NCBI GenBank assembly: GCA_002778575.1
Contig: PFBJ01000018.1
Span: 1-35,007, forward strand
Direction: 5' to 3'
DNA from: Candidatus Kaiserbacteria bacterium CG10_big_fil_rev_8_21_14_0_10_49_17
Lineage (GTDB): Bacteria > Patescibacteriota > Minisyncoccia > Phycocordibacterales > JABMNX01
Length of the DNA: 35,007 nt
Part shown: piece by piece, positions 27,022-35,007 of the stretch
Numbering within the stretch: the first letter of the stretch is position 1
Layout of the letters: every line of letters begins with the position of its first letter
Translations under genes and position numbers: made by a program
Notes under the pieces: model-generated
Told to the model about the DNA's origin: nothing
Database searches by the model: none
Seen by the model: the letters and a program-made list of their open reading frames with translations, nothing else

Positions 27022-27585
27022 TTTCCCTACACGTTCAACATACTCACCAGTCTCAGTATTGATGCGTATGACGTCTCCTTCATTGATAAAAAGGGGAGTA
27101 ATTGTCGTGGCGCCTGTCTCAAGTACCACTTGCTTGGTACCTCCTTGCGCCGTGTCGCCGCGCACGGCCGGCGGTGCTTCAGTAACTTTTAAATCCACTT
27201 TAATAGGGATGCTGACGCCGATAATTTTCTCATCAAACACAAGCGCTTCAACTACCTCATTCTCCTTCATGTACGGGAGAGAATCTGAAATAAGCTCCGC
27301 GTCAATCAAAAAACGGTCACTCGGCTTGTTTGGATTGCAAAACCACGACTCTCCTTTATTTGAGTAGAGGTACTTCACCTCTCTCTTTTCAATATCAGCC
27401 TCGTCTACCTTATCGCTCTGGTGGAATGTCCGCTCGACGACTGAACCGGTGACGAGATTTTTGAGCTTGGTCTGATTGGTTGGCTTCTGGCGCTGTTTCT
27501 TGACGGTCTGTGCGGAAAGAACGATGTAGGGTTCACCGTCAAGGATGATTGTCTTTTTGGACTGTATTTCGTTGTAATTCAGCAT
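27016..27585 (-). CDS. efp: Elongation factor P
   Basis: LDGEPYIVLSAQTVKKQRQKPTNQTKLKNLVTGSVVERTFHQSDKVDEADIEKREVKYLYSN...PPAVRGDTAQGGTKQVVLETGATTITPLFINEGDVIRINTETGEYVERV. Confidence 0.95.
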   Translation of the reverse strand: MLNYNEIQSKKTIILDGEPYIVLSAQTVKKQRQKPTNQTKLKNLVTGSVVERTFHQSDKVDEADIEKREVKYLYSNKGESWFCNPNKPSDRFLIDAELISDSLPYMKENEVVEALVFDEKIIGVSIPIKVDLKVTEAPPAVRGDTAQGGTKQVVLETGATTITPLFINEGDVIRINTETGEYVERVGKK

Positions 27586-27623
27586 ACGGAATGTCTTAGC
27601 AGGGAGAGTATAGCACAGGAAAG

Positions 27624-27642
27624 GCGCCCCGGAAGGGCGCCT
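27624..27642 (-). terminator. GC-rich hairpin downstream of minus-strand ORF
   Basis: GGCGCCC-CGGAA-GGGCGCC; no strong U tract. Confidence 0.5.
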
Positions 27643-27645
27643 GAA

Positions 27646-27927
27646 TTACTCGAAGGGGTTCGTGCAGAACTCCTCCGGAATATAGAGAACATTGTGCGGA
27701 AGTATTCGCGACCGGCACTGCCGCTCTTGGATATCGGTGACCTTGAAATTCCTGCTTCGCAACAACTCCACAGCCTCCGCGGTCAACTGTATTTTGTGCT
27801 CCCGTGTGCCATTCCTGTCATTGGACCTGCCGCCGATAACGGGAAATGTCATCCCATCGAGATGGGCAAACCACGGGAAGTGTTTTTCATTCCAAGATGC
27901 CCAGTTAAAGTGGACTACCGTTTTCAT
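27646..27927 (-). CDS. Hypothetical protein (93 aa)
   Basis: ORF preceded by SD-like GGGGGTG and followed by a GC hairpin; no recognised family. Confidence 0.5.
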   Translation of the reverse strand: MKTVVHFNWASWNEKHFPWFAHLDGMTFPVIGGRSNDRNGTREHKIQLTAEAVELLRSRNFKVTDIQERQCRSRILPHNVLYIPEEFCTNPFE

Positions 27928-28189
27928 AGCACCCCCATTTTTCTACGGATAGTTTTACCACAGTATGTAACCTTTCGCGAATTTTCCTGTTGCAGAGAGT
28001 ATGGGAGCATTTTTAAAAGCCGGGTTCCCAATTCAACAGCGATGTTTTGTTGGCGAGCTGCGAATCGGAGGCAGAGGCGCGCTGGCGGCGCGACGATGCC
28101 GAGGTGAAGCCGAGTAGCCCAAAGAGCGCTGTGCAGATAGGGAGGGCTTTCAAAAATGCTCCAGGTCGATTAGCATAAATGAGGCGGCA

Positions 28190-28211
28190 GGAGGCAGAGT
28201 GCTCTGCCTCC
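28190..28211 (+). promoter_or_regulatory. Strong hairpin in the 5' leader of the sigma factor gene
   Basis: GGAGGCAGAG-TG-CTCTGCCTCC perfect 10-bp stem ending 10 nt before ATG 28222. Confidence 0.65.
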
Positions 28212-28221
28212 AGACCTCACT

Positions 28222-28812
28222 ATGGGATTACTTGATACACATACAGAGACAGCGACACTCGAGCACATGGATGACGAGACCGTGCTTGCTCTCTCTGTGC
28301 GTCACCCTGATCAATTCAGAGAGATTCTGCGTCGGTATCAGAGCGCATTTGTACGAAAAGCAGAGTCGGTTTTAGGCAATCGGGAGGACGCGGAAGAGGT
28401 GGTGCAAGAAGCGTTTACAAAGATATACAGGAATGCGGAGAAGTTCCAGGTGATTGAGGGCGCATCATTTAAATCGTGGGGATATAAAATTCTCATGAAT
28501 ACGGCATTTACCCGCTACCAGAAACTCAAAAAGGAGCGGGGTGCAACCATAAAGCTCGATCCTGAGTTCTACGAGATGCTTCCGGATAATACAAGCATGC
28601 AGTTTGAGAAATTTGAACTCTCTGAATACCTTGTCTCAGTGCTCTCAAAGATGCCGGATCAGCTTGCGCGGGTACTGGAGCAACATTTCATAGAAGGAAA
28701 GCCGCAAAAAGATATTGCGAAAGAAGAAGGAGTTTCAGTTGGTGCTATTAAAACTCGAGTCCACAGGGCAAAGGAAGCATTTAAGAAAGTCGAAGAATCA
28801 TTTGTTATATGA
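28222..28812 (+). CDS. RNA polymerase sigma factor, sigma-70/ECF-like
   Basis: FREILRRYQSAFVRKAESVLGNREDAEEVVQEAFTKIYRNAEKF (region 2) and LEQHFIEGKPQKDIAKEEGVSVGAIKTRVHRAKEAFKK (region 4). Confidence 0.92.
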   Translation: MGLLDTHTETATLEHMDDETVLALSVRHPDQFREILRRYQSAFVRKAESVLGNREDAEEVVQEAFTKIYRNAEKFQVIEGASFKSWGYKILMNTAFTRYQKLKKERGATIKLDPEFYEMLPDNTSMQFEKFELSEYLVSVLSKMPDQLARVLEQHFIEGKPQKDIAKEEGVSVGAIKTRVHRAKEAFKKVEESFVI

Positions 28813-29129
28813 ATGAACAAGAACTGACACACACTATACTGAGGCGCGTAAAGCGCACATACTACTTAAAGCAGGTGCTCTCACCGATGCTTTTGAAATG
28901 CTACTTTTTTGCGGTATTTCTCATTTCAATATTCACGCTCGTCTCTGTGAAGGACGTATTCGCCAATATGCCTGATTCTCTCTCGGAGCTCTACGCATTT
29001 ATGAGCTATGCGTTCTTGCATACAGAGATTGCGGTACAGGCAGCTCTCTTTGGTATCGCTATCGCACTCGTTTTAATTGTGCGTGACAGTCTGCGAAGCT
29101 CGGTAGGAGGTTTTGCGCACGCGCTTTAG
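28809..29129 (+). CDS. Small membrane protein overlapping the sigma factor stop; candidate sigma regulator
   Basis: ATGA overlap with upstream gene; two hydrophobic segments. Confidence 0.65.
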   Translation: MNEQELTHTILRRVKRTYYLKQVLSPMLLKCYFFAVFLISIFTLVSVKDVFANMPDSLSELYAFMSYAFLHTEIAVQAALFGIAIALVLIVRDSLRSSVGGFAHAL

Positions 29130-30139
29130 TTGCCAAGCTCTTTGCGGATTTCTTTCAGTATTGCGTTTGCTACCTTTTTGTTTTCTTTCAGGTACACGCG
29201 TGTTGCGTCGTATCCGCGGCCGAGTGACTGGTCTTGAAATTTATACGAGGCGCCTGACTTCTGTACGACTCCCAGCTTCTCGCCGAGAGCGAGTATCTCT
29301 CCTTCGCGCGAGATTCCTTCGTTATACATAAGGTCAAACTCAGCAACCCGGAATGGTGCCGCGACTTTGTTTTTGACGACTTTCACGCGGTGGCGGCCGC
29401 CCATTACCTCGTCGCCTTTTTTGATCTGAGCAATACGGCGAATATCGAGACGAACCGAAGTGTAGAATTTCAATGCCTTGCCTCCTGGCGTTGTTTCAGG
29501 GTTGCCAAACATGACGCCAATCTGCATACGGATTTGATTAATGAAGATAACAACAGTTTTCGAGCGCGCGGTAATGGCGGTTAGTTTTCGAAGCGCCTGA
29601 CTCATGAGGCGTGCCTGTTTGCCGACGTGCGTCGCACCCATATCGCCTTCGATCTCATCTTTTGGCGTAAGGGCGGCAACGGAGTCAATAACGATTACGT
29701 CGAGTGTTCCAGAGCGTACCAGACTCTCGACGATTTCAAGCGCCTGCTCGCCGGTATCCGGTTGAGATATGAGAAGGTCCTCAATCTTTACGCCAAGCTT
29801 TTTTGAGTACTCGGGATCCATTGCGTGCTCCGCGTCGATAAACGCGCAGACACCGCCAAGTTTCTGGGCTTCCGCAATAGTCTGAAGGGCAAGTGTTGTC
29901 TTTCCTGATGATTCCGGACCGAAAATTTCAATGATGCGCCCGCGCGGGAAGCCACCGATACCAAGCGCCCAATCAATACCAATTGAACCGGTTGAAATTG
30001 CATCGACATTTACCCTCGGTTTTTCACCGAGCTTCATTATCGCTTCATCGCCAAATTTTGTTTTTATTTCGTCAATTGCCGCGTCGACGTTGCCGTGATT
30101 TGTTTTCTTTGCCTCTTTCGCTGCCTTTTTTGCCGCCAT
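29126..30139 (-). CDS. recA: Recombinase RecA
   Basis: [51 protein letters not shown]...[27 protein letters not shown]. Confidence 0.98.
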   Translation of the reverse strand: MAAKKAAKEAKKTNHGNVDAAIDEIKTKFGDEAIMKLGEKPRVNVDAISTGSIGIDWALGIGGFPRGRIIEIFGPESSGKTTLALQTIAEAQKLGGVCAFIDAEHAMDPEYSKKLGVKIEDLLISQPDTGEQALEIVESLVRSGTLDVIVIDSVAALTPKDEIEGDMGATHVGKQARLMSQALRKLTAITARSKTVVIFINQIRMQIGVMFGNPETTPGGKALKFYTSVRLDIRRIAQIKKGDEVMGGRHRVKVVKNKVAAPFRVAEFDLMYNEGISREGEILALGEKLGVVQKSGASYKFQDQSLGRGYDATRVYLKENKKVANAILKEIRKELGN

Positions 30140-30151
30140 AGTATTAGGTGT

Positions 30152-30496
30152 TTACTGATATACAAGTTCGAGTGTTTTGATGGTCTCTCTCCCGAATCGA
30201 TCTGATGCCTTAAGAGTCATTATAGAGTAGCCAAAGGGGAGCAGCAATTGCTCTTTAAATACGCCACTTTCATCGACAAAAATAGGGCGATCGTTAAGAG
30301 AAATTCTGGAAATGTTCCGAGCAATACCTTCAACCGTAATGAGTTGCTCTGTACTTCGTGTGCCAGTAGCAGGGGAAGAGATTGAAACAGTCGGACCCAG
30401 AATTACATTCCGCATCTCGTAGAGCGTGTACCCTCCGATAATGAGTACAAGAACAAGAGAGAAAAAGATTTTTGTCTGCAATCGCCCGGCTGCCAT
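30152..30496 (-). CDS. Membrane-anchored small protein with Ig-like/glucodextranase-B-like domain
   Basis: TM KIFFSLVLVLIIGGYTLYEM then VSISSPATGTRSTEQLITVEGIARNISRISLNDRPIFVDESGVFKEQLLLPFGYSIMTLKASDRFGRETIKTLELVY; start chosen to avoid overlap with ftsK. Confidence 0.65.
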   Translation of the reverse strand: MAAGRLQTKIFFSLVLVLIIGGYTLYEMRNVILGPTVSISSPATGTRSTEQLITVEGIARNISRISLNDRPIFVDESGVFKEQLLLPFGYSIMTLKASDRFGRETIKTLELVYQ

Positions 30497-30497
30497 A

Positions 30498-32690
30498 CTA
30501 ACTCTGCGTTCCCTCGTTGTACTCTTCTTCTGAATCACTATCGAGGTCTGAGTCGCCGCCAATCAGCACTTCTCTTGGTTTTGATCCATCAGCCGGACCG
30601 ATGACGCCGCGTTCTTCAAGCATATCCATCAGTCGTGCCGCTCGGGCGTACCCAACTCGAAGTTTTCGTTGAATGTAGGAGGTAGACGCTTTGCCGGCCT
30701 CCATAACCACATGGCGGGCGTCATCGTAGAGGTCGTCGTCATCGTCTTCCAGCGATTCAGATACGAGTGAGCCGATGTTTTTTGCTTCAGCAAAATCGAT
30801 TTCATCAGGCACTTCGTCCTCGTATGATTTTTTAAGGTATTTCACCACACTTTTCACTTCATTCTCAGAGAGGTGCGGTGCTTGAATTCGCCGAGGTTTG
30901 CCCATGTCAGATGAAAGGTAGAGCATGTCTCCCGCGCCAAGCAGTTTCTCCGCGCCGCCCATATCGAGGATAGTGCGTGAGTCTATCTGACTCGCCACCT
31001 GAAGCGCAATTCGCGCCGGAATGTTTGCTTTAATCAGCCCGGTGATAACCTGAACGCTCGGCCGTTGTGTAGAGAGAATGAGGTGAATACCAACAGCGCG
31101 GCTCATTTGTGCAAGGCGCACAATACCGGCCTCGAGTTCTCTCGGGTAGGCTTGCATGATATCCGCCAACTCATCGACAATGAGCACAATATACGGCATT
31201 GCTTCCGGCAGTTCCGCCTCTTCATCGGGAGACTTCTTCGCTTTCTCAAGTGCTGGAGCAAGAATGGTGTTGTGGTATGAGGAAATGTCTCGGACTTGCT
31301 CTGTCTCAAGCACATCGTATCGGCGGTCCATTTCATTTGCGAGCCACTTCAGTGCAAGAATGGCTTTCTTCGCATCGGTAATAACAGGCGAGAGAAGGTG
31401 CGGGATATTGTTGTAAAGAGTGAGCTCGACACGCTTCGGGTCAACCATCACAAAACGCAATTGTTCGGGCGAGGCTCGGTAGAGAAGCGACATGACCAGG
31501 TCGTGAATCATTACCGATTTACCAGAGCCGGTTGCTCCAGCAATGAGCAGGTGTGGCATTTTTGCGAGATCTGCGAAATGCGCCTGACCGGTAATATCCT
31601 TTCCAAGAGCAGCAAGGAGTGTCTTATCAGATTCTTTATACTGTGGAGACGAAAAGAGCGAAGCAAGCCCGAGTGTCGTCTTTGATGTGTTCGGCACCTC
31701 AATACCGACTAATGATTTTCCAGGAATGGGCGCTTCAATACGAACCGGATATGCCGCAAGCGCAAGCTCCATGTTGTGCTGGAGGGCGATAATTTTTGAA
31801 AGACGCACACCTTCGGCAGGCTTCAGTGCGTAACGCGTTACCGTTGGGCCGATTGATATTTCGTCCACTTCCACCTGAATCCCAAAATTTTGCAGGGTGC
31901 GCTTGATAATGTTTGCATTTGCCTTAATATCACCGACACCAGGCTTGCCTTTGTCTTTCTCAAGAAGGGAGAGAGGCGGCGGTTCATACGGATTAAGACT
32001 CGCCGAGAGCCCGACAGCTTTCTTTTTACCGATTCCAAAAAAGCCAGCACTTTCCTCTTCTTCTGTTTCTTCTTCGTCTTCCTCTTCCTCGTAGTCTTCC
32101 TCGTCTTCCTCTTCCTCATCACCATCCTCTTCCTCGGTCATACCACCAATAGAAACATCGTCTCCAAGGCTTTCGTCTTCCCGTTTGCCAAAGAGGTGGT
32201 GGAGCGTTTCAATACCGAATGTTGGACGGACATCAAAAGTAATAAGAAGAGAGATGGTGGTGAGGGCAACGAGTATCAGAATTCCTCCAAAGAAGTCAAA
32301 ATATGAGACGAGCGGGGAGGCAACAAGAGAACCAACAAGTCCGCCCCTCTCAGGAATAATCATTTCAATAAGGCCAAGTCCGGAAAATAGAAAAATAGCG
32401 GCAGTAATTGCCTTGAGGGTCGTGAAAGGATTATCAAATGCCCGGAAAAATGAAAGTGCGATGAGAAGGGCGAGAAATGGAAGGAGAAAATAACCAATGC
32501 CGAAGAGGTAGGTAAGCCCGTCATATGAGGCGTTTCCGGCAATGCCTGCATAGCCAAGCGCTGAGAGGACAAGGAAAATAGCAACAACAAAAAGCAGGAC
32601 TCCCCATATTCCTGCGCGAGTGTCTTCCCGTAGATCTTCAAATACTGCGCTAATGCGGTTCTCTTTTTCTTTCTTCTTCTTTTTAGCCAT
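30498..32690 (-). CDS. ftsK: FtsK/SpoIIIE DNA translocase
   Basis: N-terminal TM region, acidic linker, PHLLIAGATGSGKSVMIHDLVMSLLYRASPEQLRFVMVDPKRVELTLYNNIPHLL..., C-terminal gamma-like wHTH (SYIQRKLRVGYARAARLMDMLEERGVIGPADGSKPREVL). Confidence 0.97.
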   Translation of the reverse strand: MAKKKKKEKENRISAVFEDLREDTRAGIWGVLLFVVAIFLVLSALGYAGIAGNASYDGLTYLFGIGYFLLPFLALLIALSFFRAFDNPFTTLKAITAAIFLFSGLGLIEMIIPERGGLVGSLVASPLVSYFDFFGGILILVALTTISLLITFDVRPTFGIETLHHLFGKREDESLGDDVSIGGMTEEEDGDEEEEDEEDYEEEEDEEETEEEESAGFFGIGKKKAVGLSASLNPYEPPPLSLLEKDKGKPGVGDIKANANIIKRTLQNFGIQVEVDEISIGPTVTRYALKPAEGVRLSKIIALQHNMELALAAYPVRIEAPIPGKSLVGIEVPNTSKTTLGLASLFSSPQYKESDKTLLAALGKDITGQAHFADLAKMPHLLIAGATGSGKSVMIHDLVMSLLYRASPEQLRFVMVDPKRVELTLYNNIPHLLSPVITDAKKAILALKWLANEMDRRYDVLETEQVRDISSYHNTILAPALEKAKKSPDEEAELPEAMPYIVLIVDELADIMQAYPRELEAGIVRLAQMSRAVGIHLILSTQRPSVQVITGLIKANIPARIALQVASQIDSRTILDMGGAEKLLGAGDMLYLSSDMGKPRRIQAPHLSENEVKSVVKYLKKSYEDEVPDEIDFAEAKNIGSLVSESLEDDDDDLYDDARHVVMEAGKASTSYIQRKLRVGYARAARLMDMLEERGVIGPADGSKPREVLIGGDSDLDSDSEEEYNEGTQS

Positions 32691-32720
32691 AGAGGCCTAA
32701 CAATGATAGCACGCAACAGC

Positions 32721-32759
32721 AATATAATCCCTCGCAGATTCTCCACGAGGGATTATATT
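32721..32759. terminator. Hairpin upstream of ftsK
   Basis: AATATAATCCCTCG-cagattctcca-CGAGGGATTATATT, 14-bp perfect stem. Confidence 0.55.
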
Positions 32760-32811
32760 AGCTCCTCGATTCGGAAATGTTCAAGCCTTTGGCTTGGCAT
32801 CCCTCTCATTT

Positions 32812-32831
32812 CCTGCCTGCCGGCAGGCAGG
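32812..32831. repeat. 20-bp perfect palindrome CCTGCCTGCCGGCAGGCAGG
   Basis: Read directly in the sequence. Confidence 0.9.
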
Positions 32832-33009
32832 TACGTCCCTAATAGCAAACGACAAAACACCCTTTGTGAACACGTGTATGAATGAAAATTTGATTGCTGG
32901 AAAAAGCTATGGCATGGGTATGTTGCACGCTTGATTAAGGACATACACTCGATATAATGGACGTATAATTTTGTCCTAAACAAAAGGACATATTCTAAAA
33001 GACAAAGTC

Positions 33010-33777
33010 ATGGACAGAGAAAAAGACATAAAACTGTCCAATAAGGAAAATGACCTTGAGGAATACCGCAGTGCCAATCCATTTGGAAACAATAAGGCTG
33101 CGGTATTTGTGTATCAAAAAATGGAAAGGCTATCTCTCGCATTGCATCTTGTTACAAATTGTGTCCCTGAAGAGGAGCCGATCCGCCGAGCTATAAGGGA
33201 CAAATCTATCGGTATGCTATCGAATGTCCTTGAATTGCGTTCCGGCTTTCGCAGTGTCGGACCGGAATTTGTAAATACGATTATTGCAAAGCTCTATGAA
33301 CTATCTTCGCTTACTGAAATGCTCAATGCGGCGGGATACATGTCTCAACAAAATCTTTTAGTCCTCAAAAGGGAGATGAATAAGCTCTGTGTATTTCTCA
33401 GACAGGTGGAAGATGTCCCTGAATCTGAGGGTGTTGATTTTCACAGCAATTTCTTTGAGACAGATCTCCCGCAAAATGTCCAAAAGGACATTGTAGATAA
33501 AAGACATTCATATAAGACAAGTAATAGGACATCATTGGGTGTAAGTGAAAAACAGGTCATTAAAACTTCAAAAAGACAAAACACAACACAGAACGAAAGA
33601 AGGAATGCAGTATTTCGACTCCTTAAAGACAAACCAAGGATTACTGTAAAAGACGCTCTTTCTGTTATACCGGGGTGCTCCTCAAAGACAGTGCAGCGGG
33701 AGTTGGTGGCAATGGTTGCAGACGGTCTTTTACACAAGGAAGGGGAGCGCCGATGGAGTACCTATACTCTTGCGTAA
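33010..33777 (+). CDS. Hypothetical protein with C-terminal winged-helix/HTH-like domain
   Basis: C-terminus RRNAVFRLLKDKPRITVKDALSVIPGCSSKTVQRELVAMVADGLLHKEGERRWSTYTLA; helical N-terminal half. Confidence 0.8.
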   Translation: MDREKDIKLSNKENDLEEYRSANPFGNNKAAVFVYQKMERLSLALHLVTNCVPEEEPIRRAIRDKSIGMLSNVLELRSGFRSVGPEFVNTIIAKLYELSSLTEMLNAAGYMSQQNLLVLKREMNKLCVFLRQVEDVPESEGVDFHSNFFETDLPQNVQKDIVDKRHSYKTSNRTSLGVSEKQVIKTSKRQNTTQNERRNAVFRLLKDKPRITVKDALSVIPGCSSKTVQRELVAMVADGLLHKEGERRWSTYTLA

Positions 33778-34040
33778 AGATTGACAAAATAGGTTTTTAT
33801 TGTAAAAAATGCAGCCTTTTCGATGCTGTTGACTTTTAACGGTGCTCTCGATACGCTTCTTCTGTGTGGAAATGAGACAGAAAAAAGGCCTCGCAATAGC
33901 TGGGCTTTTTGTGTTTCTCTCCACATACACATCTTATATAGGGAGGCGCTCTTGAATTAAGAGTCTCTCAAACTTTCAGAAAGTAGCACTCTTCTGTGAT
34001 TTTTCACTGAAGTTATGCCACTTTTATCCACACACACGCT

Positions 34041-34068
34041 TTGCTGCAGTATTTTTCCACCGTATAAT
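34041..34068 (+). promoter_or_regulatory. Candidate sigma-70-like promoter
   Basis: TTGCTG - 16 nt - TATAAT. Confidence 0.5.
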
Positions 34069-34487
34069 CAGTGTCAAGGCATTGTACCTAGTTTAGGTAT
34101 AGTGTCGGTACTGTGCGATGAGAAGTATCGACAGCAGGGGAATGAACTTTGAAAACTGAATATTCCCGTGTAATAGATTGGCGATCTACTCGTCATCTAT
34201 AGAGTTTTCTGCATTACTGAACATATCCCTTTACGGAAGCAAAAAGACAGACACGCGGTCTAACATCTGCCAACTAGCCTGCACATCTTTCTCGTGTCGA
34301 TACCATTGAGAAAGGGCGGGATAGTTACAATTACACAGCTTGACCCTCTGCTTATTTTAAGGAGAGGTGTTGGGCAACTGGTTCGAATGTACTTTGGGTC
34401 GACTGGGTATATTCGTGCCTATACATTGCTCGCTTCCATTTATTAATCATGGCGAGTAATTATAGGAAAAGATAAAAAGGTCAAAAC

Positions 34488-35007
34488 ATGTATAAAACAT
34501 TAGCAATTCACAAGATTGTTGCAGTGGCAGTAGCTTTTGCAATGATCTTCGGTGTAACTTTCGCGGTTTCGGCTTCGAAAGCACACGCACTTACGGAGGA
34601 TCAAATTAGCGCGATCCTCTCACTGCTCTCATCGTTCGGCGTCGACTCAACGACGTACGCTAACGTTGAAGCTTCACTTCGCGGACAGGCAACACCTGGA
34701 GCAGGTTCCGGAACCGGAACTTCAACAGGAGTTGGTCTCTGTGGGGTAACCTTCACGCAGAGTCACTCACAAGGTGATTCTGGTGGAGACATTATGAACA
34801 TCCAGAAGTTCCTCAACTCTGACCCTGACACGCAGATCGCGTCAGCACCAGATGCAGGAGCACCTGGATACGAGACAAGTTACTTTGGTTCTCGAACCAA
34901 GGCAGCGGTAATCAAGTTCCAAGACAAGTACACAGCAGAAGTTCTCGCTCCGGTGGGACTTTCAAAGGGTACTGGATACTGGGGAGCATCTTCACGCGCG
35001 AAGGCTA
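34488..35007 (+). CDS. Secreted peptidoglycan-binding-domain protein, S-layer-like, truncated by window end
   Basis: MYKTLAIHKIVAVAVAFAMIFGVTFAVSASKAHA signal peptide; CGVTFTQSHSQGDSGGDIMNIQKFLNSDPDTQIA...GYETSYFGSRTKAAVIKFQDKY (PG_binding_1-like); open to the window end. Confidence 0.85.
   Translation, partial: MYKTLAIHKIVAVAVAFAMIFGVTFAVSASKAHALTEDQISAILSLLSSFGVDSTTYANVEASLRGQATPGAGSGTGTSTGVGLCGVTFTQSHSQGDSGGDIMNIQKFLNSDPDTQIASAPDAGAPGYETSYFGSRTKAAVIKFQDKYTAEVLAPVGLSKGTGYWGASSRAKA

Noticed and set aside
27694-28107. Plus-strand 137-aa ORF
   Set aside because: Overlaps the minus-strand hypothetical gene and the structured intergenic region; no family resemblance or convincing RBS
28004-28162. 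Known structural RNA (SRP RNA, tmRNA, RNase P RNA)
   Set aside because: No conserved SRP GGAA apical motif, no tmRNA tRNA-like end and no RNase P GAGGAAAGTC-type motif was seen, so it is left as an unknown candidate leader
31838-32306. ORFs overlapping the ftsK acidic linker on both strands
   Set aside because: Low-complexity frame shadows (KTRKTTRKRKTKK, SSSSVSSSSSSSS) of the Glu/Asp-rich ftsK linker
34024-34032. Exact DnaA box TTATCCACA, possible oriC
   Set aside because: Single consensus box, no dnaA/dnaN nearby and no clear cluster of boxes or DUE; not enough to call an origin

Overview
The window reads as a gene-dense chromosomal segment of a Candidate Phyla Radiation bacterium. Parcubacteria-like is an inference from gene content, short intergenic gaps and recurring palindromes. 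It carries partial tRNA-Val(TAC), tRNA-Leu(GAG) and tRNA-His(GTG). Housekeeping genes include acylphosphatase, RluA, L19, SecE, NusG, L11, RecO, S6-SSB-S18, EF-P, RecA, FtsK and four aminoacyl-tRNA synthetases (ArgS, IleS, GlyS, MetG). Other genes include a ThyX/DCD/thymidylate kinase set, a DsbA-CcdA redox pair, a PduO-type cobalamin adenosyltransferase, a free-standing LAGLIDADG endonuclease, an ECF-like sigma factor, and the start of a large secreted peptidoglycan-binding (S-layer-like) protein. The strongest unusual signal is an isoleucyl-tRNA synthetase with a complete histidine-phosphatase (phosphoglycerate-mutase-like) domain inserted in its catalytic region. It is preceded by two exact 45-bp hairpin repeats. 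Other notable items are a thymidylate kinase split by a frameshift, a free-standing CarB-like ATP-grasp fragment, a candidate alternative-pairing leader before the sigma factor, an EF-P with an Arg-tipped non-PGKG loop, and a dense cluster of GGACA/TGTCC motifs around a C-terminal HTH protein. All calls were made by eye; no searches or folding were run.
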